A DNA stretch of 64,000 nucleotides from Anastrepha obliqua (GCF_027943255.1 NC_072896.1:1054001-1118000), one strand, 5' to 3'; numbered from the stretch's first letter, positions 23,261 through 35,871 are shown. Translations and numbers: made by a program. Notes: a model not told the origin generated them from the letters alone.

Positions 23261-25258
23261 GTTAACAACTTGTAACTCCCAACTGAATGGAGCAAACAAA
23301 AAACAGCTGACGAATTTTGTTAGTGTGAAATGTCAGCTTGACAACGAGTACTCGTATAATCTTAAAATTGTTTGATCGATACTTCACGAGGCATCGATCA
23401 CTGCAGCCAAGCAGCAGATCAAAATAATAGCTTTCTTCTTTTGCTTAACAATTTTGCAATGTCTGTGGGTTTGCACTTAAAGATAAAAATAAAAAATAAA
23501 AAAATAAATTCGGCTTGAAATGTTGAAGCCCTGCCAGAGTATAAAGCGCTTTCCTACACACATCTGAGGACTTTTTAAGAAATGATTCAACCGAACGCAT
23601 TTGTCTAACGCATCACTATGCGCTATGTACCTAGGCAATCATTTTGATCGACGTCTTACGTGGCGTATCACACATTTTTAAATCGGAACCGGCTTGTAAT
23701 AAAACTTCCTTTCCTTTATTAGCTACATAACCAAAAATCAGAGCTTTCGCTACACAATAAGCTGGTATATAAAGGGTATATAAAGCAATATTGAAGCCAA
23801 TGTGGACATCCGGAGTGCTAATCTGGGGCTAAGCTTTAAAATCAAATCTTGGCATAATACGCATGTATAAAAAGATAATTTAATAAAATATAATTTTAGG
23901 TCAAAACTTAGGAGGCGCAAAACAAAAGCCGACCCTAATTATGAATGATTTGCCACAAGCTAAGCAAGACAAAAAAAATTCGTTCAATAAAGAAGTAAAG
24001 AATGAATAAATAATACACCAACAAAGGGTCACAATTAAGTGACAAAGTTAAAAATGAAATTAACCCTTTAAAGAAAACTTTGGTTTTAATTTAACTAGCA
24101 CACAGAAAGGAACGCCCAAATGTGCCAAAATTAAGAAAAGACTATATGAAACAATTAAAAGTCGCAGTGAATTTTTTTGTTTATTTTCGTGCTATCTAGA
24201 AAAAATTGCTAGACAAGTTAAGGCTAATAAAACAGTGTCACATAAAACTACGATAAACTTAGCACGTATTCCATATGCTGAGAGAGCAGAAAAATGTTTT
24301 TGATACTTACCGAGTAATAAAAGAATGTGCCACAGTGAACGAGGGTTGCTTTTTATATTTTTTTTTATTTTGCGCGCAATAATGTAATGCGCCCATTGTA
24401 AAGTAATACTGAAATAAACAAAATCAATAAAATGGTTTAGAATGAATTGAATATTTGATTTTCTGATTTTCTTTAAAGTTATGTTTCTTAAAAATATTTT
24501 AGTTGTTGGCGTACCAATTCTCGCCGGGTACAGCTGGTTAATAATAATTTTTCATTTTTTTGTTTCAGATCTTTAGAAAGCTTGCAATCATGATATGTTT
24601 AGCGTGCCGTGTTTTTGGACCCCCCTCTTCAGCAGCTTATAAAATTTTCAGTTTTTAATTTTTTGACTTTTTTTTTTTAAGATTAATAAATGCATGGTAA
24701 AAAATGGATACTAAAAATAGTTTTCGTTTTTATAAAGCTCCCGCAAAAACACCCCAAATTCATGTCCCTACACCAGAATACTCCATTAAGAATAAGGCAG
24801 AATGAAAAAAAAAGTATTATAGGTGCAACTGCCAAAGATGCATACTGAAAACGAATGGCATTGCTACCTGGCACACTTGGAGTATCCTAGTCAGAAATTT
24901 AAATGTCTAAGGCGCATTCAGAAGTTGTATTTAAAGTGATAACGAAAAGTGTTTGTATGTATTAGAAAAGTATTGAAATGTATTAGAAAAATTGCTATAT
25001 CTTTTATCACAATTCCTGCCACTTTTTGGGTTTCAGGAGACGCGACATGAAAAATGACATCACTTAAATGACCACCATGAACACGTCTTCTTATAAAATC
25101 TACAAAAGAGTCGATTCATGATAATTTATTATTAAAAAAACTGTGCATTTGCCCTTGACAAATATAAAAGATGATATCTAGGCGTCACTTTTGGAAGACC
25201 CTTTACATACTAATTTATATTTATTTAGTACTTGATGTAGGTGGACGAGATATATAAA
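23261..25258. other. Non-coding AT-rich stretch
   Basis: No coding content recognised. The first 100 bases may be the 5' UTR and terminus of the mariner fragment at 22960-23260, but no inverted partner was found. Confidence 0.5.
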
Positions 25259-25760
25259 GGGTGACTTCTTAGCTATTATCTTTTTAAACAGTTGGTTTAA
25301 AGAGCTGATGCACGTTTCGTGTTTTGTTTCACTGTCAAACATCTTCAGTTTGCTCTATAATTTAACCATGAATCGTCTTACAAACGAAAAACGCTTGCAA
25401 ATCATTGAATTTTATTATAAAAATGCGTGTTCTGTTAAAAAAGTTTAAAGTCGAAAAATTGTGTTCAGCGACGAAGCTCATTTTAGGATCAATGGGTACG
25501 TAAATAAGCAGAATTGTCGATTTTGAAGTGAAGGTCAGCCAGAAGAATTGCAAGAGTTACCAAGGGCTGGAGGTATCATTGGACCGTACTTGTTCAAATA
25601 TGCTCTTAAAAAATCACCCTTTAATAATAATAATTGAACGACGCGCATTGAACGCCGACACGAATGATGAGCAGCACCTACAGTCCGACACTGACAAAAA
25701 GGTGATGTCTCTGAGTGCAAAACTATTTTAAATAAATTTACATTTCTCTGAAATAAAATA
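25259..25760 (+). mobile_element. Internally deleted rosa-like mariner
   Basis: The element starts with GGGTGACTTCTTAGCT, similar to the termini at 22582 and 47286. It carries a 5' UTR, an ATG at 25368 and several separated transposase pieces. The right terminus is not clear; A-rich sequence typical of the 3' end fades out at about 25760. The size of about 500 bp, against roughly 1.2-1.3 kb for a complete mariner, shows large internal deletions. Confidence 0.65.
25368..25735 (+). pseudogene. rosa-like (DD41D) transposase pieces
   Basis: The ATG opens MNRLTNEKRLQIIEFYYKNA, the usual N-terminus of this group, and stops after VKKV. Next comes SRKIVFSDEAHFRINGYVNK, the block with the first catalytic Asp. 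Then AGGIIGPYLF follows, the conserved block just before the second Asp. Blocks between these, and both later catalytic positions, are deleted. Only about a third of the protein remains, in more than one frame. Confidence 0.75.
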
Positions 25761-28399
25761 CTTCGAATAAATTTAGATAAAATATTTGCATTGAGCAGAA
25801 ACAATGCGAGAATTCCCATACATATGTACATATATGTATGTATGCACGTACATTGAAAATATATTTTGGGTGAAAGTCAAATTCCTTCCTCAAGAAATGA
25901 AGAGTTTCAATTGTCAAATGGCAGTAAATAAATCGTCGTAGATTTCGGTCTGATTGCTGAATTATTTGATGTCACATTGTCGGAACGCAAACAATTGTAA
26001 AAGTCACTCCCAGTGTGCATTTCGATTGAATATTTCGCGAGGCAAATAAAATTTATTTATCAGTGTATAAGTGATTTTCAATCAAGTGCCCCGAAATTGA
26101 TAACCTGAAGCCGTGACTGACTTTTACTACTCTACAGAGTATTTCTGTTTCTCTTTCTCGGCCCCAGACTCCAATATGATAAATGTTGCTCATAAATTTT
26201 GTAACTTGCCAGGGGCAATGCAAATAAAAAATAAGAGATTGGCATTCCCTTTCTTGCGGTGGCAAACATACATTCACACCTGTACATACATACGTAAATA
26301 CATACATAAGTGACATTTCAACACACTTTTACGTGGTGTGACAAAATCGAGGTGCGGAAAAACAATGAGCGAATAAAAAATATTTGCAAACATTTCTTTT
26401 CGGCGTCGCGCAATTTCATGTTCAAATATTTAAATTCTTCTCGCCTTCACACGGGGCGGTTGTCACGATGCAGAACTTAATGTGATTTTATTTATTTTCA
26501 TAAATTATGACTCAAGCTGGCTGGCCACGCGTTTGCCAAACAAACGTCGACAGCGGCAACAATAATAATTTTGTTTACAACACTTAAGTCAGTTTTTTTA
26601 CGAGACCAAATGGAGATGTTGTGCTGGAAATGTGTGGGGAAGACTGTAATAAACCATAAACAAAAAGCTCAAAGGCAGCAGCAGAGGCAGGGTGGTTGAG
26701 CAGACACTCCGCGGCAGTCAGCAGAAGCCAGAAAAATCGAGGCGAGTAGTGTCAGCAATGCCTTTAGTTTCCTCGGCTTCTGCCACTACCTGCAGCCAAT
26801 TGCTTGTGAAATTCCCGCGCCAGTACAAACAATAACAAACAGAAGTATGACTTTCACAACAATAAAATGAAAACTCCTACCAGCCCACAAGTAAATTTAT
26901 GGCAGCGGCAGAGAAAAATTGTAGCGAGTGTACAAAGTTTGAAACTACTGTTAGAAGCTCATCGCTTAAAAAACGCCTAAAACTATGTGAGGAATCCTAT
27001 ATCACAAAGCCGAGAAATTAAAAAAAATATATATGAAAAAATAGAAAAATAGCAGCGGCTTGCTAGCTTAACATTCATTGTTTTTGATGCTAATGGCTTT
27101 GAGCGCGGTTTTGTCGCCTCAGCCGTTGAGGCGTTGGAAAATTGTGGCAAAACCTCGAAAATTTATGCGCCATTCGTTTAAAAAATGCCGCGGACATTTC
27201 GGATATGGGCAGGTAAGTAAGAAAAAAGTTTCAAGTGAGGCAATGTTTTTGAAACATTTTTTAAAATAATACTAGTAAAAGTGAAATAAAATTATTTGGG
27301 AAAATGCTTTTAAAAATCTTACATTTTTCGTAACAATCGATGATTCTAAGATTTTTTTACCATTTGACAGCTTCGTCCAACCCACCCGATTGCAACAGAC
27401 TTTGTCGTAACTACTTGTGGTGGCGCCTTCTTTCTTTCGTGGTAATTTCATCAAGTGGTATTTCAATAATTAATTGTTTTCATTTTTTTCGTATTTATTC
27501 TGTTTATTTGGTTACTCAGTTTTCGAGCCAATCAGTCCATAAGCCACTATCTAGCAGACTTGCAAATGTAGGACCTCTTGTAAAAAATTCAGTGAAAAAT
27601 TGAAACGACTATTTGCAAGAATATCTTTCTTGCTATTTCTTGACCTTCATTGACAAACACATGTGCACATAAGTCCAAACAGGAAAACATTTAGGACATT
27701 CTGGTGCCGATAAACATGTCACCATGAGCCTAAGTTGGGATTCCCATCTTGAGAATTCTATGAGTAAAACCACACAGACCACGTGAACCTACAAAAGGCG
27801 TTTTGACCAGACTTAGACTAAACTCAAAAGTTAATATATAGAGTGGCTTTACCGAATGGTCGTCCATCCAATTGCACTCTTTAGTTTGGTATCCGAAAAC
27901 TTGAACACAATCAGTCATTGCGATTACCTAGACAAGAGGAAATTTAGAGAGTTTTCGTTATTCTGCAGTTTTGGCAGACTGGTTTCCAAATCATTGTTTT
28001 AGACATAAGGGTGAGTACGCGTACATGGAGGGGAGTAGTAGATGTGTGAGGTATTCTTGTTTTTGCTTGTTTTTGATAAGGACGTTGAAATTTTCAAAGG
28101 TGCCTTCACAGCAACAATATGTGGAACATGCCCCCACTAACACTTTAATATTCCTCCTCCTCGGCTGATTTCCACCCTGGAACTGCGTGTTTATGTCTAC
28201 TGATACAAGGTGAGGTACTTTGTGCACTTATGAGGACTTTGCTTTGAGAATTCTAGGCACATTTTGTGTAATTGTCAGAGATTTACTCTTAGCAAAAATT
28301 AAGGTTGCAGAAATTCTCTTGGTAAACCAAGGCTATGGATGTATTGTGAGAATATAAAGTACTGTTTTTATCGCAGCCTTCAATCGTTTTGCCACAGCC
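25761..28399. other. Non-coding stretch, nothing recognised
   Basis: AT-rich with short CATA-type runs near 25820-25850 and 26280-26310. Several open frames of 60-90 codons have no recognisable content. Confidence 0.5.
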
Positions 28400-28539
28400 C
28401 ATTTTCTTTATCCCATATCTATCAATCTCGGCCGGAATAACTCTTTATCCACCGTTTTGTATGATAAGTTCTAAGTGCTGGCCTAAGTATGAAGGCCTAA
28501 GTTGTCGTTGAAAATGTTTCTTCTCGTTATTTCGTTGCT

Positions 28540-29015
28540 TTTTCTGGTGTCACTCAAGGTAGTATTTTGGGCCGATTATTCTTCTTCATCTGGTTTAATG
28601 TTATACCTAAGTGTTTTCAATTTTAGAAATTTATTTTATATACAAATGATTTAAAATTTTTGAAACCAATTTAAAGTCTTTCTGACTCGTGTGACTTCCA
28701 AGCAGATCTCGGTAACGTAGATATAGTTAGTTACCGGCTGATATTTCCTTAAGGACTCGCGACTTATCATTGTGAATAAAGTTTCTGGTTTGGGTGTAAT
28801 TTTTGACAAAAACTTTCTATTTCTGAGTTATTTAGCTTATATTTTGAATTTCTAAGCCTTTGGCTTAGGGGTTACTGATCCTCATTGGATATAGTTACTA
28901 TTTACCTCACTTCTACGATCTAAGTTGGAAAATGCTGTCTTTATATGGAGGTCGCATCGCCTTTTCCACATTAATAGACTTGAACGAATCCTAAAGAATT
29001 TTCTTCTATTTAACC
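28540..29015 (+). pseudogene. Jockey/CR1-like LINE RT remnant
   Basis: In broken frames this reads FSGVTQGSILGRLFFF, the RT SG.PQGS.LGPLLF block, then KFILYTNDLKFL, where YADD is mutated to YTND. After shifts come SGLGVIFDKNFLFLS and LENAVFIWRSHRLFHINRLE, then LKNFLLFNLK, the thumb block also seen at 5182. It ends where the rosa-like element starts at 29018, probably because that element inserted there. The 5' part of the LINE is unrecognisable. Confidence 0.75.
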
Positions 29016-29017
29016 TA

Positions 29018-29385
29018 AAGGGTTTTTCAATTGGCGCGGGCCGATTTTGGCGCCCTGTGGCAGCCATTTTGTTTTGGTGACATCAGTCAAATCTTTTGTT
29101 TATTATTCAGTTTTTTATGCTAAATCATCATGGCAAGTTACACGATTGAACAGCACGTTCAAATGATAAAACTTTATTATCAAAATGAGTGTTCATTAAC
29201 GTAAACGTTGCGCGCATTGCGCCCATTTTTCGGTACGCGTGGTGGCCCTTCCAATTTATTATGGCCCATATTGAACCATATGGACCTAGACGACATGTGG
29301 TTCCAGCAGGACGGCGCTACGTGCCACACAGCAAACGCCATTTTATTCCATTTCAACATCTACCCGCCCTTATTGAAAACCCCTA
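29018..29385 (+). mobile_element. 368-bp non-autonomous rosa-like mariner with both TIRs
   Basis: The left end is TA plus AAGGGTTTTTCAAT (29016-29031). The right end, inverted, is TA plus TAGGGGTTTTCAAT (29387-29372). The ATG at about 29130 opens MASYTIEQHVQMIKLYYQNE and a TLRALRPFFGT block in frame after a stop. The sequence then jumps to MDLDDMWFQQDGATCHTA, the conserved block with the second catalytic Asp. Everything between these, and everything after ATCHTA, is missing. The same 3' truncation is seen at 40366-41177. Confidence 0.8.
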
Positions 29386-29486
29386 TAGATCACTTAATTT
29401 TGTTGATCCGATACTTTGCTGCGAATGAGTTGCTGCATGACTACCATTCCGTACATGAAACACAAAGATGAGAGAAAATTGGATTT

Positions 29487-29616
29487 CTGCCATGAAAAAG
29501 CTCCTCATAAAAATCATTTACCGTTCGAAGTCGGCTTCAAATTCTTTAAAATATTCTCCTCTATTTTTGGAACAACACCAAGACGCAAGGAAGGGTGTAA
29601 GCGTCAATTATTTATT
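29487..29616 (+). mobile_element. SINE fragment, head missing
   Basis: GCCATGAAAAAGCTCCTCAT at about 29490 is the exact reverse complement of the body of the SINE at 7022-7042. The next 22 bases also align, including CCGTTCG and AGTCGG. A middle part with GGAACAACACCAAGACGCA matches 34851-34875, and the end GGGTGTAAGCGTCAATTA matches the SINE tail. The tRNA-like head is absent, and the segment with CTCGGCCAAACACC is deleted. Confidence 0.75.
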
Positions 29617-29786
29617 CCTTTCGTATGACTCTTGGGTCAGTGCTTTAATAAATTTGAAGTCTTCACAAAATGGAAGTAGTATTTTTTCACTTTTCTTTAC
29701 TTTTGATGCCATCAATAGCATAATTGTCCTCTTCTAGTTATTTTCAAATTTCACAAAAAACCTGCGGATTAATTAAAGGTTAAGTT

Positions 29787-30115
29787 TTAAGGGCCGGTAT
29801 TGATTTTGAATAAAATAACATTTTTTTAGGAAATTATTGTCATTTGTCTTTATTATGAATAATACTGGTATAGATCAATTACGTATGGAACAAAATATCG
29901 GCCAAATGGTCGCCGCGGCCTGGGCGGCACACCTCCATCCGATGGTCCAAATTTTCGATGACGCTGAGGCATAATTGAGGTTCTATGCCGTTAATGTGCC
30001 GAATTATCTCATCCTTTAGTTCTTGAATTGTTGCTGGCTTGTGGACGTACACCTTTTCTTTCAAATAACGCAAAAAAAAAGAAGTCCAACGGTGTCGTTG
30101 ACGTTTAGGTGTGGT
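29787..30115 (-). mobile_element. 3' end of a rosa-like mariner
   Basis: On the minus strand from about 30115 the translation reads TPLDFFFF, keeping the third catalytic Asp, then a frameshift in a T-run. Next comes an open piece (30073-29879): RYLKEKVYVHKPATIQELKD, then INGIEPQLCLSVIENLDHRM and GRGDHLADILFH, a typical C-terminus of this family. AAGGGCCGGTATTG at about 29791 on the plus strand may be the degenerate terminus. It is oriented against the rosa-like element at 29018. Confidence 0.75.
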
Positions 30116-32438
30116 TCACATTGAACATCGGCCTTTGAAATTTAACCACCCTTTAGTTATTTTTTCTGAAACATTTTATGCTTCGATGCAATAAAACTCC
30201 TAGTTCTTTCACTTTTGATTTTTCCTCCTATAAGCAAACTCTTAAAATGTCGCTGAATGACAGGAGTGAGCTATTATCGTTAAGTTTTTTATTATAATAT
30301 AGTCTGTAAGAAATCATGTATTCCTAGATTTACTAAATAAACAATGCAGACTTACTAGAAGTGCTTCTTTTGCCCAGTGGTGGGGGAAAAATGCCTAGCT
30401 TAAATCTCCAATTGACGATTGCTGTTGCGACATGGTAAAATCGATTGAACAAATCCTAGCAAATACTTGTAGAAATTTGCCCCAGTACGAAATTTGGAGC
30501 GCTTTAAGCAAGAGAAGCAACATTCCCCCATTTCGATACGTTTTTGACAGTTATCGTAGTTTGCCCGCTAGGCCATCTCAAGTCATGTCATCCATGTCAG
30601 GAAGCCTCGTCGGCTCCACAAATTTAGCAATTTAATTATTGTAAATCTATGGAAAATGCGGTTGACAATATCGTTAAGCAGCATTTTACGTGAACTCTGG
30701 TTAGTTTCAATTAAATAGAAGGTAAATTCCCAGCATGATTGTCATTCTCTTAGGGACTTTCTCGAGGCCCTTTTTGTTACCCACTTTTATAAAAAAAATT
30801 TGATTGACTTATTAATTTGATGCTTTTACGTGAACAAAATCAACTGAAGCACGACAGGGAGAATGTTTTGTGTATATTACACCTTGTTTTTGTATTTATC
30901 TTTCTTGTTAATTTTCCTGTACGAAGTTGAAAAGGCTAAATAAAAATCAAACAGAAAGCGAGAACTTTGCACGTTACTGTCAATAAGGCTATCTGTGAAA
31001 GAAAAAAAAACAGCAAACAAAGAATTAAGTGGACCAACAATAACAAGCAAAAATAGGGCACCCAATGGAAGTGTTGCTGATGGTCGGTCATGGAACACAA
31101 ACACCAGAAAACGAGGCACGAGTGTGTGCAGCGATAATCACATCAGTGTGCGTCATAAAATGCAAAAATAAACGAGAACGCGAAGAGACAGGCGAAAGTT
31201 TCCAACTTGAAATATATAAAATCAAGGCTGCACAATAAAAAATACAATAAGCGCTTTCCATACACAAACAACTGCACACACGGGTTTCCGCATGTGCATG
31301 GGTCAGCCGCCCAGCTGGGCTCACTCCTTCGTCCATGTGTCTGTCGCCCGAGTACACATATTAAAAGTGAAGGATTTAAAACTTTTCATCATGTCCTTCC
31401 TTTTTTAAACTAGGGTCGTCCTATTTGACCAACTCACTTTTTTATTTGTTGCCTTATTGTTGATTGTGCGCTGTGTCGTCTTGCCTCTGTGTCGTCCTGT
31501 CCACTTTCTCTTGCCTGGATGCATGGCGCCATGGCGCTGGTATGTCCATTGCTCACTTGTCAGTTTGTCACTTGTTTGCACCGTTTTTTATAGTTTTTTA
31601 TTATGAAATACATAAAAATGACCATACAACAATACAAAGTGTCATGTGAATGATGCGCCTCACAATATGCTACACATATGGCCTCCGCCAACCGGCTTGC
31701 CAGCAGTTAAGAGTTAAAGCGCGGAAGTGAGCGGAAATTGACTTTTAAATATGGGCACACACATTTGCGAGCATTCAGTGAACAATTTTTATATTAAATT
31801 TGTTGAGGAATGCTGGTTGACAGGGGTCAGCTGGAGCAAGCGTGTGTTATTGCCTTGACACAAAACTGGAAAACATATGACTTGGTCGGCGAAACATTGC
31901 GTTTGTAGGGGCCACGTTATGTGCCTTGTTATGCTGACGTTTGAGTGATTTATAATTTTGGTAAAAATTAAATGAGAATGTATTAACTCACATAAAGTAA
32001 ATAAAATAAAAATGAAATGGAAAATGGCAAAAGGCAAATGGAGGATTTAAAAACTAAGTGGGGGATGGTGTTACTTGGCGGCGTCTCACATGAAATGAAT
32101 TTCAAACAAAGTGTACAGATAGGCAGCGTCTACCTGCATCACTGCTTATATCATAACTGACTTTTGAATAGAGATATGCGGAAAGATACTCAAAGTATGT
32201 TTAAAAAGTTAGCAGAGACGTCGTTCTTTAATACTTAGTAGCAAGAATATTTGTTAGATGCAGTAAAAATCTTATGATTTTTTACCAAGTTTAACAAAAT
32301 TTCCTGAAACAGGATCAAACGGCAATTCTCTAAAATTTATAAGCAATCCTTTTTCTGTCACAAAATAAATATTCATAATAATTAATCATTCATCATAAAT
32401 AAATATTTTCCAGTACAAAGCCTGTTTTGTAACTACAT
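30116..32438. other. Non-coding AT-rich stretch
   Basis: No recognisable coding content or TIR pair. The part at about 31060-31560 is richer in CA/TG words and GC but shows no gene. Confidence 0.5.
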
Positions 32439-32446
32439 ATAATAAG

Positions 32447-34172
32447 TAGAGCTGTGATAGTCATTCAAAATAAAAGGCCAAAACATGCATGCAAAAATGC
32501 ATGAAAAACTCTGGAATATGCACGAAAAAATGCAAAAAAAGACAAAATATACACGAAAATATGTATGAAAACATGCAAAAAAAGCCCAAAATAATAATCG
32601 GAAATCTCTCAAAAAATACCGAATATGCAAAAAAGGTAGTTTTTCCCCTGGGCTAGCAAACGTTTTTATTTCAGTTAGCCATATACTTATAGTAATTCAT
32701 TGTTGCAAGTCAAAACAAGATGTTGTTTCAGACTAGCGAACGAGAAACACCGCCGTTTTTCAGTTAAAATTGACTTGTAGGTTGAGAAGGAACGTTCTAC
32801 ATCCACCGATGTAGCAACAGCAAATTTAAAAAATGTTATTTCACATGGTGTAAATGCTGTTATATATTCATTTGAAGCGCTAGCTCGTGAATCTCTATTC
32901 AAAATATCATTAATTTCAAGCAAAGATCTATATCCAACATTCCGAGATAACACTCTTCGAACTTCTTCATCTCGAATACATTCCGAATCTGCATCATTCA
33001 AATAATCAACAACCGATTTCACATGCTTGTAGCCAAGTTTCCCATCTAGTAATAGTGGAATGTTCGGATTTGCTTACTTAAACAGCTGTCGTCGAGCTGC
33101 TGACTGTGAAGGAATTTAATGGGGTTTTCAATATAAAAATTTGAACTATAGATAAAAATAGCAATACGTACTTTGACGAAAGTAGCTTTCACTTTTGATA
33201 TCAACAAATTTACTTCATGGAACTCTGAACGAATAAATTCTACCAATCGATGCAATCCATGGGCAAAACATGTAACGTATAGCATTTTTGGGAATAAAAC
33301 TTGAAGAGACTTCATTGCCGAAATCATATATGCAGCAGCATCGGTAGTAACGAGCATAACATTTTCATATTGAATTCCTTCAATACAAACGAAAAAAAAG
33401 GTGTTTAGGTAAAGACTTACATACCTTGAGGCCATAAAAGTAACCATGATTCAGTAAAAAATGTTGCGATCGATTTTTTATTCAAATGTGGCACATAATT
33501 ACGACGAAGTGTACTTTGATCTGGAACTGATTGTGAAGTGTATTTTTCTATGAATTGTACTACACTCGGATGATTCACTTTATCTAATGGAATGTTGGCT
33601 TCGATTAAAGTTTTACATAAATCCGTACTGAATTCCGAAAGATTTGGCCAATGTTTCTGTTGATAATTTGATATTAACAATTGGCTCATTTCACGTTCAG
33701 AATTATGTTTTTTGCTTTCTTGATGTGCAGTTTGACATGAAATATTTTTTTCGCAGAAGCCAAACAATTGATGGAACTTATTTCTTTTACTATGCATTTC
33801 ATACTAACAAGTAACGCAAAGCACTTGTCGTTGTGCTCTCTTCCGAAATCATAGTAACCAATAAATGCGCCAAACTCATTTCGTGGAAATTTTCGAGTCT
33901 CATTTTTATAAACAAATTTGTCGCCTTATTGGAGAAAGCAAATAACTAAAATTATGAAACAGATGGGCGGATAAAATGTTATAGATCTGTTCTTTAAACG
34001 ACAGTTTAGCTGCGAATTGTTTTTCTTTATGTTTTGGTTAGAATAATTATTTAAATTTCTTAAAATTACTCAAAAAATATGCAAACATGCATTTTAAAAC
34101 GAAATATGCTTTTATGGACGAAACATTCAAAATATGCATGCAACATGCATTTGCATGACTATCACAGCTCTA
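32447..34172 (-). mobile_element. hAT-superfamily transposon, 1,726 bp, intact ends
   Basis: Perfect 18-bp terminal inverted repeats TAGAGCTGTGATAGTCAT (32447-32464 and, inverted, 34155-34172) are flanked by a perfect 8-bp target duplication ATAATAAG (32439-32446 and 34173-34180). Both are hallmarks of hAT insertions. Subterminal regions are crowded with ATGCAT and ATATGCA words. The transposase lies on the minus strand and is damaged, with a large internal deletion, so the copy is non-autonomous. Intact ends and an undamaged duplication suggest the insertion is young compared with the other elements here. Confidence 0.95.
32687..33797 (-). pseudogene. hAT transposase, internally deleted
   Basis: Three open pieces run in order on the minus strand. 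Piece 1 (33797-33417) has a FCEKNISC..AHQESKKH zinc-finger-like start and SVPDQSTLRRNYVP. Piece 2 (33447-33046) contains YENVMLVTTDAAAYMISAMK and YVTCFAHGLHRLVEFIRSEF, core hAT blocks. A shifted frame at about 33060-33020 adds TRWETWLQAC. Piece 3 (33022-32687) ends with TSVDVERSFSTYKSILTEKR, the hAT dimerisation motif. A 47-base GTATGTAAGT...TTGAAG interval (33424-33378) and a 68-base GTACGTATT...TTCACAG interval (33171-33104) could be introns that rejoin the frames. The first catalytic block and about 80 residues before the C-terminus are missing. Confidence 0.85.
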
Positions 34173-34180
34173 ATAATAAG

Positions 34181-34840
34181 TAAATTTACTATCTGGTAAT
34201 TTCATTATTCTATATAAAATTTCACTAGTTTCGCATACGATTTACTCGACTTTTATTTTCAAATTTCCGGTTTTGAACCTCGATTAAGAACGCGATTGTT
34301 ATACAAATTTCGCTAAATGCAATAAATACATATGCTGACTTTAATATCGGCATTTTAGTTGACCAAAAAATCACAACACTTACTTTTTGTGTTTGCTCAG
34401 TCTCATCTCAACGGTATGGAAATTCTAGTTAAAAGTTGAAAGTTTTGATGATATTTAGAAAATTATGTACAGAGTTTGAAACTCGGTTTTTGTTGATGAA
34501 GATCAACAATATTTTTATAAAAAAAAATGGTGGCGTACTTATAGTTTTGTAAAGAGGTGTAAATGCGGAGAAGTCGTAGGGTTACCAATTAAAGGTGGCG
34601 TAATCAAACTTTTTGTAAAAGTAAATGGTGAATTTTGCTTCCATTGGTTGACGTTCATTCAGTACCAGAATATTGGGAAACATTTCAGTTGCTTATTAAT
34701 GATTACACAGAAACTTTTATTTGCATAGATTTTAATTTAACTTACTATTCGAAGAAAATCAAGCTGAATTTCGGCAAAAATGCGTCAACGAGGGTCCAGC
34801 GACTCTAGTGGCCCCTAAAAAGTAGCAAACGGGGACTGTT
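34181..34840. other. Non-coding AT-rich stretch
   Basis: Sequence between the hAT element and the split SINE. No feature recognised. Confidence 0.5.
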
Positions 34841-34959
34841 TCTGTATGCAATAGCGGAACAACATCCAGACGTACGCCACAAATAGGAGGAGAAGCTAGT
34901 TAAGGAATGATTTCATTCACAAATCTATAATATAAAAATGAATCGCAAAATGTGTTGGT

Positions 34960-35406
34960 TAGGTTAGATTATGTTAGGTTGTGATGGTTGCCCAGAGAGT
35001 TGGACGAAATAGTTTGGTTCGTCCTTTGTGATACCATTGAAGGACAAAAAAGGGGGAGGAAGGGAAGGGATGGGGAGTGGTGAGTGTTTGTGGACTACGA
35101 ACGGTGACTAGTCTGCGGTTGTGTTAACATCATTATGCTGCTGATGTAGTTCATCAGATTTTTGTTATCAACACCTGCTATATGAGCAGGCGCATGAAAG
35201 AAGTGAGAACCAAGATACTTGAATCTTAGCCCCGCGAAGGCTGGGCAGCTAAGGAGCAGGTGCTGAGATGATTCCACATCATCCTCCACACAGCTGACGC
35301 AAAAAGGACTCGAAGTAATTCCGAGTCTCACGGCATGTGTACCTCGCGGACAGTGCCCCGTGATGATGCCCACGAAATTTGAGAGATGACATTTTGTCAT
35401 CCCCAG
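34960..35406 (-). mobile_element. 5'-truncated LINE, C-terminal knuckle only
   Basis: The direct repeat GTGTTGGT flanks this insert (34952-34959 and 35407-35414), giving an 8-bp target duplication. On the minus strand it encodes an uninterrupted C-terminus (35400-35095): FVGIITGHCPRGTHAVRLGI, then the knuckle CVSCVEDDVESSQHLLLSCP and AHIAGVDNKNLMNYISSIM. It is clearly the same family as 15228-17303 and ends in a CCTAA-type tail (about 34960-34985). Only the last 100 codons plus 3' UTR were inserted. Confidence 0.85.
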
Positions 35407-35871
35407 GTGTTGGTAAGCGCATAACTCAACAACGCATGAACCAATCTGAACAATTATTTTTTATAATGTTCCTTGAAGTCCAAGGATGGTTTTTACACTG
35501 AGAAAAATTCGAATAATTTCCGGGAAAACCCTAAAGTAGCCCTTTTCAAATATTGCGCGTTCGTATGTGTGCATGTTCGCGTTGGAGGATCTAATGCGTT
35601 CACACAAAAGTGATAATATCGTGAACTTGACCAAATTGAAAAGCCAAAAAATGTATGAATTAAGGAATGAACTCATTCACAAATAAGAAATAAAAATAGT
35701 TAAGTAAATTCTAAGAATAATCATGCAGAGCTGAACAAATCCAAACATATTTTAAGATTACCAAAAGATAAACATATTTTAAGAATAACAAGAGATAAAC
35801 ATGTTTTTTCCTAAACAGTAAACAAAGAAACTATTAAAGTCGTGTATCTAAAACAGTAAAATGAGGTATAA

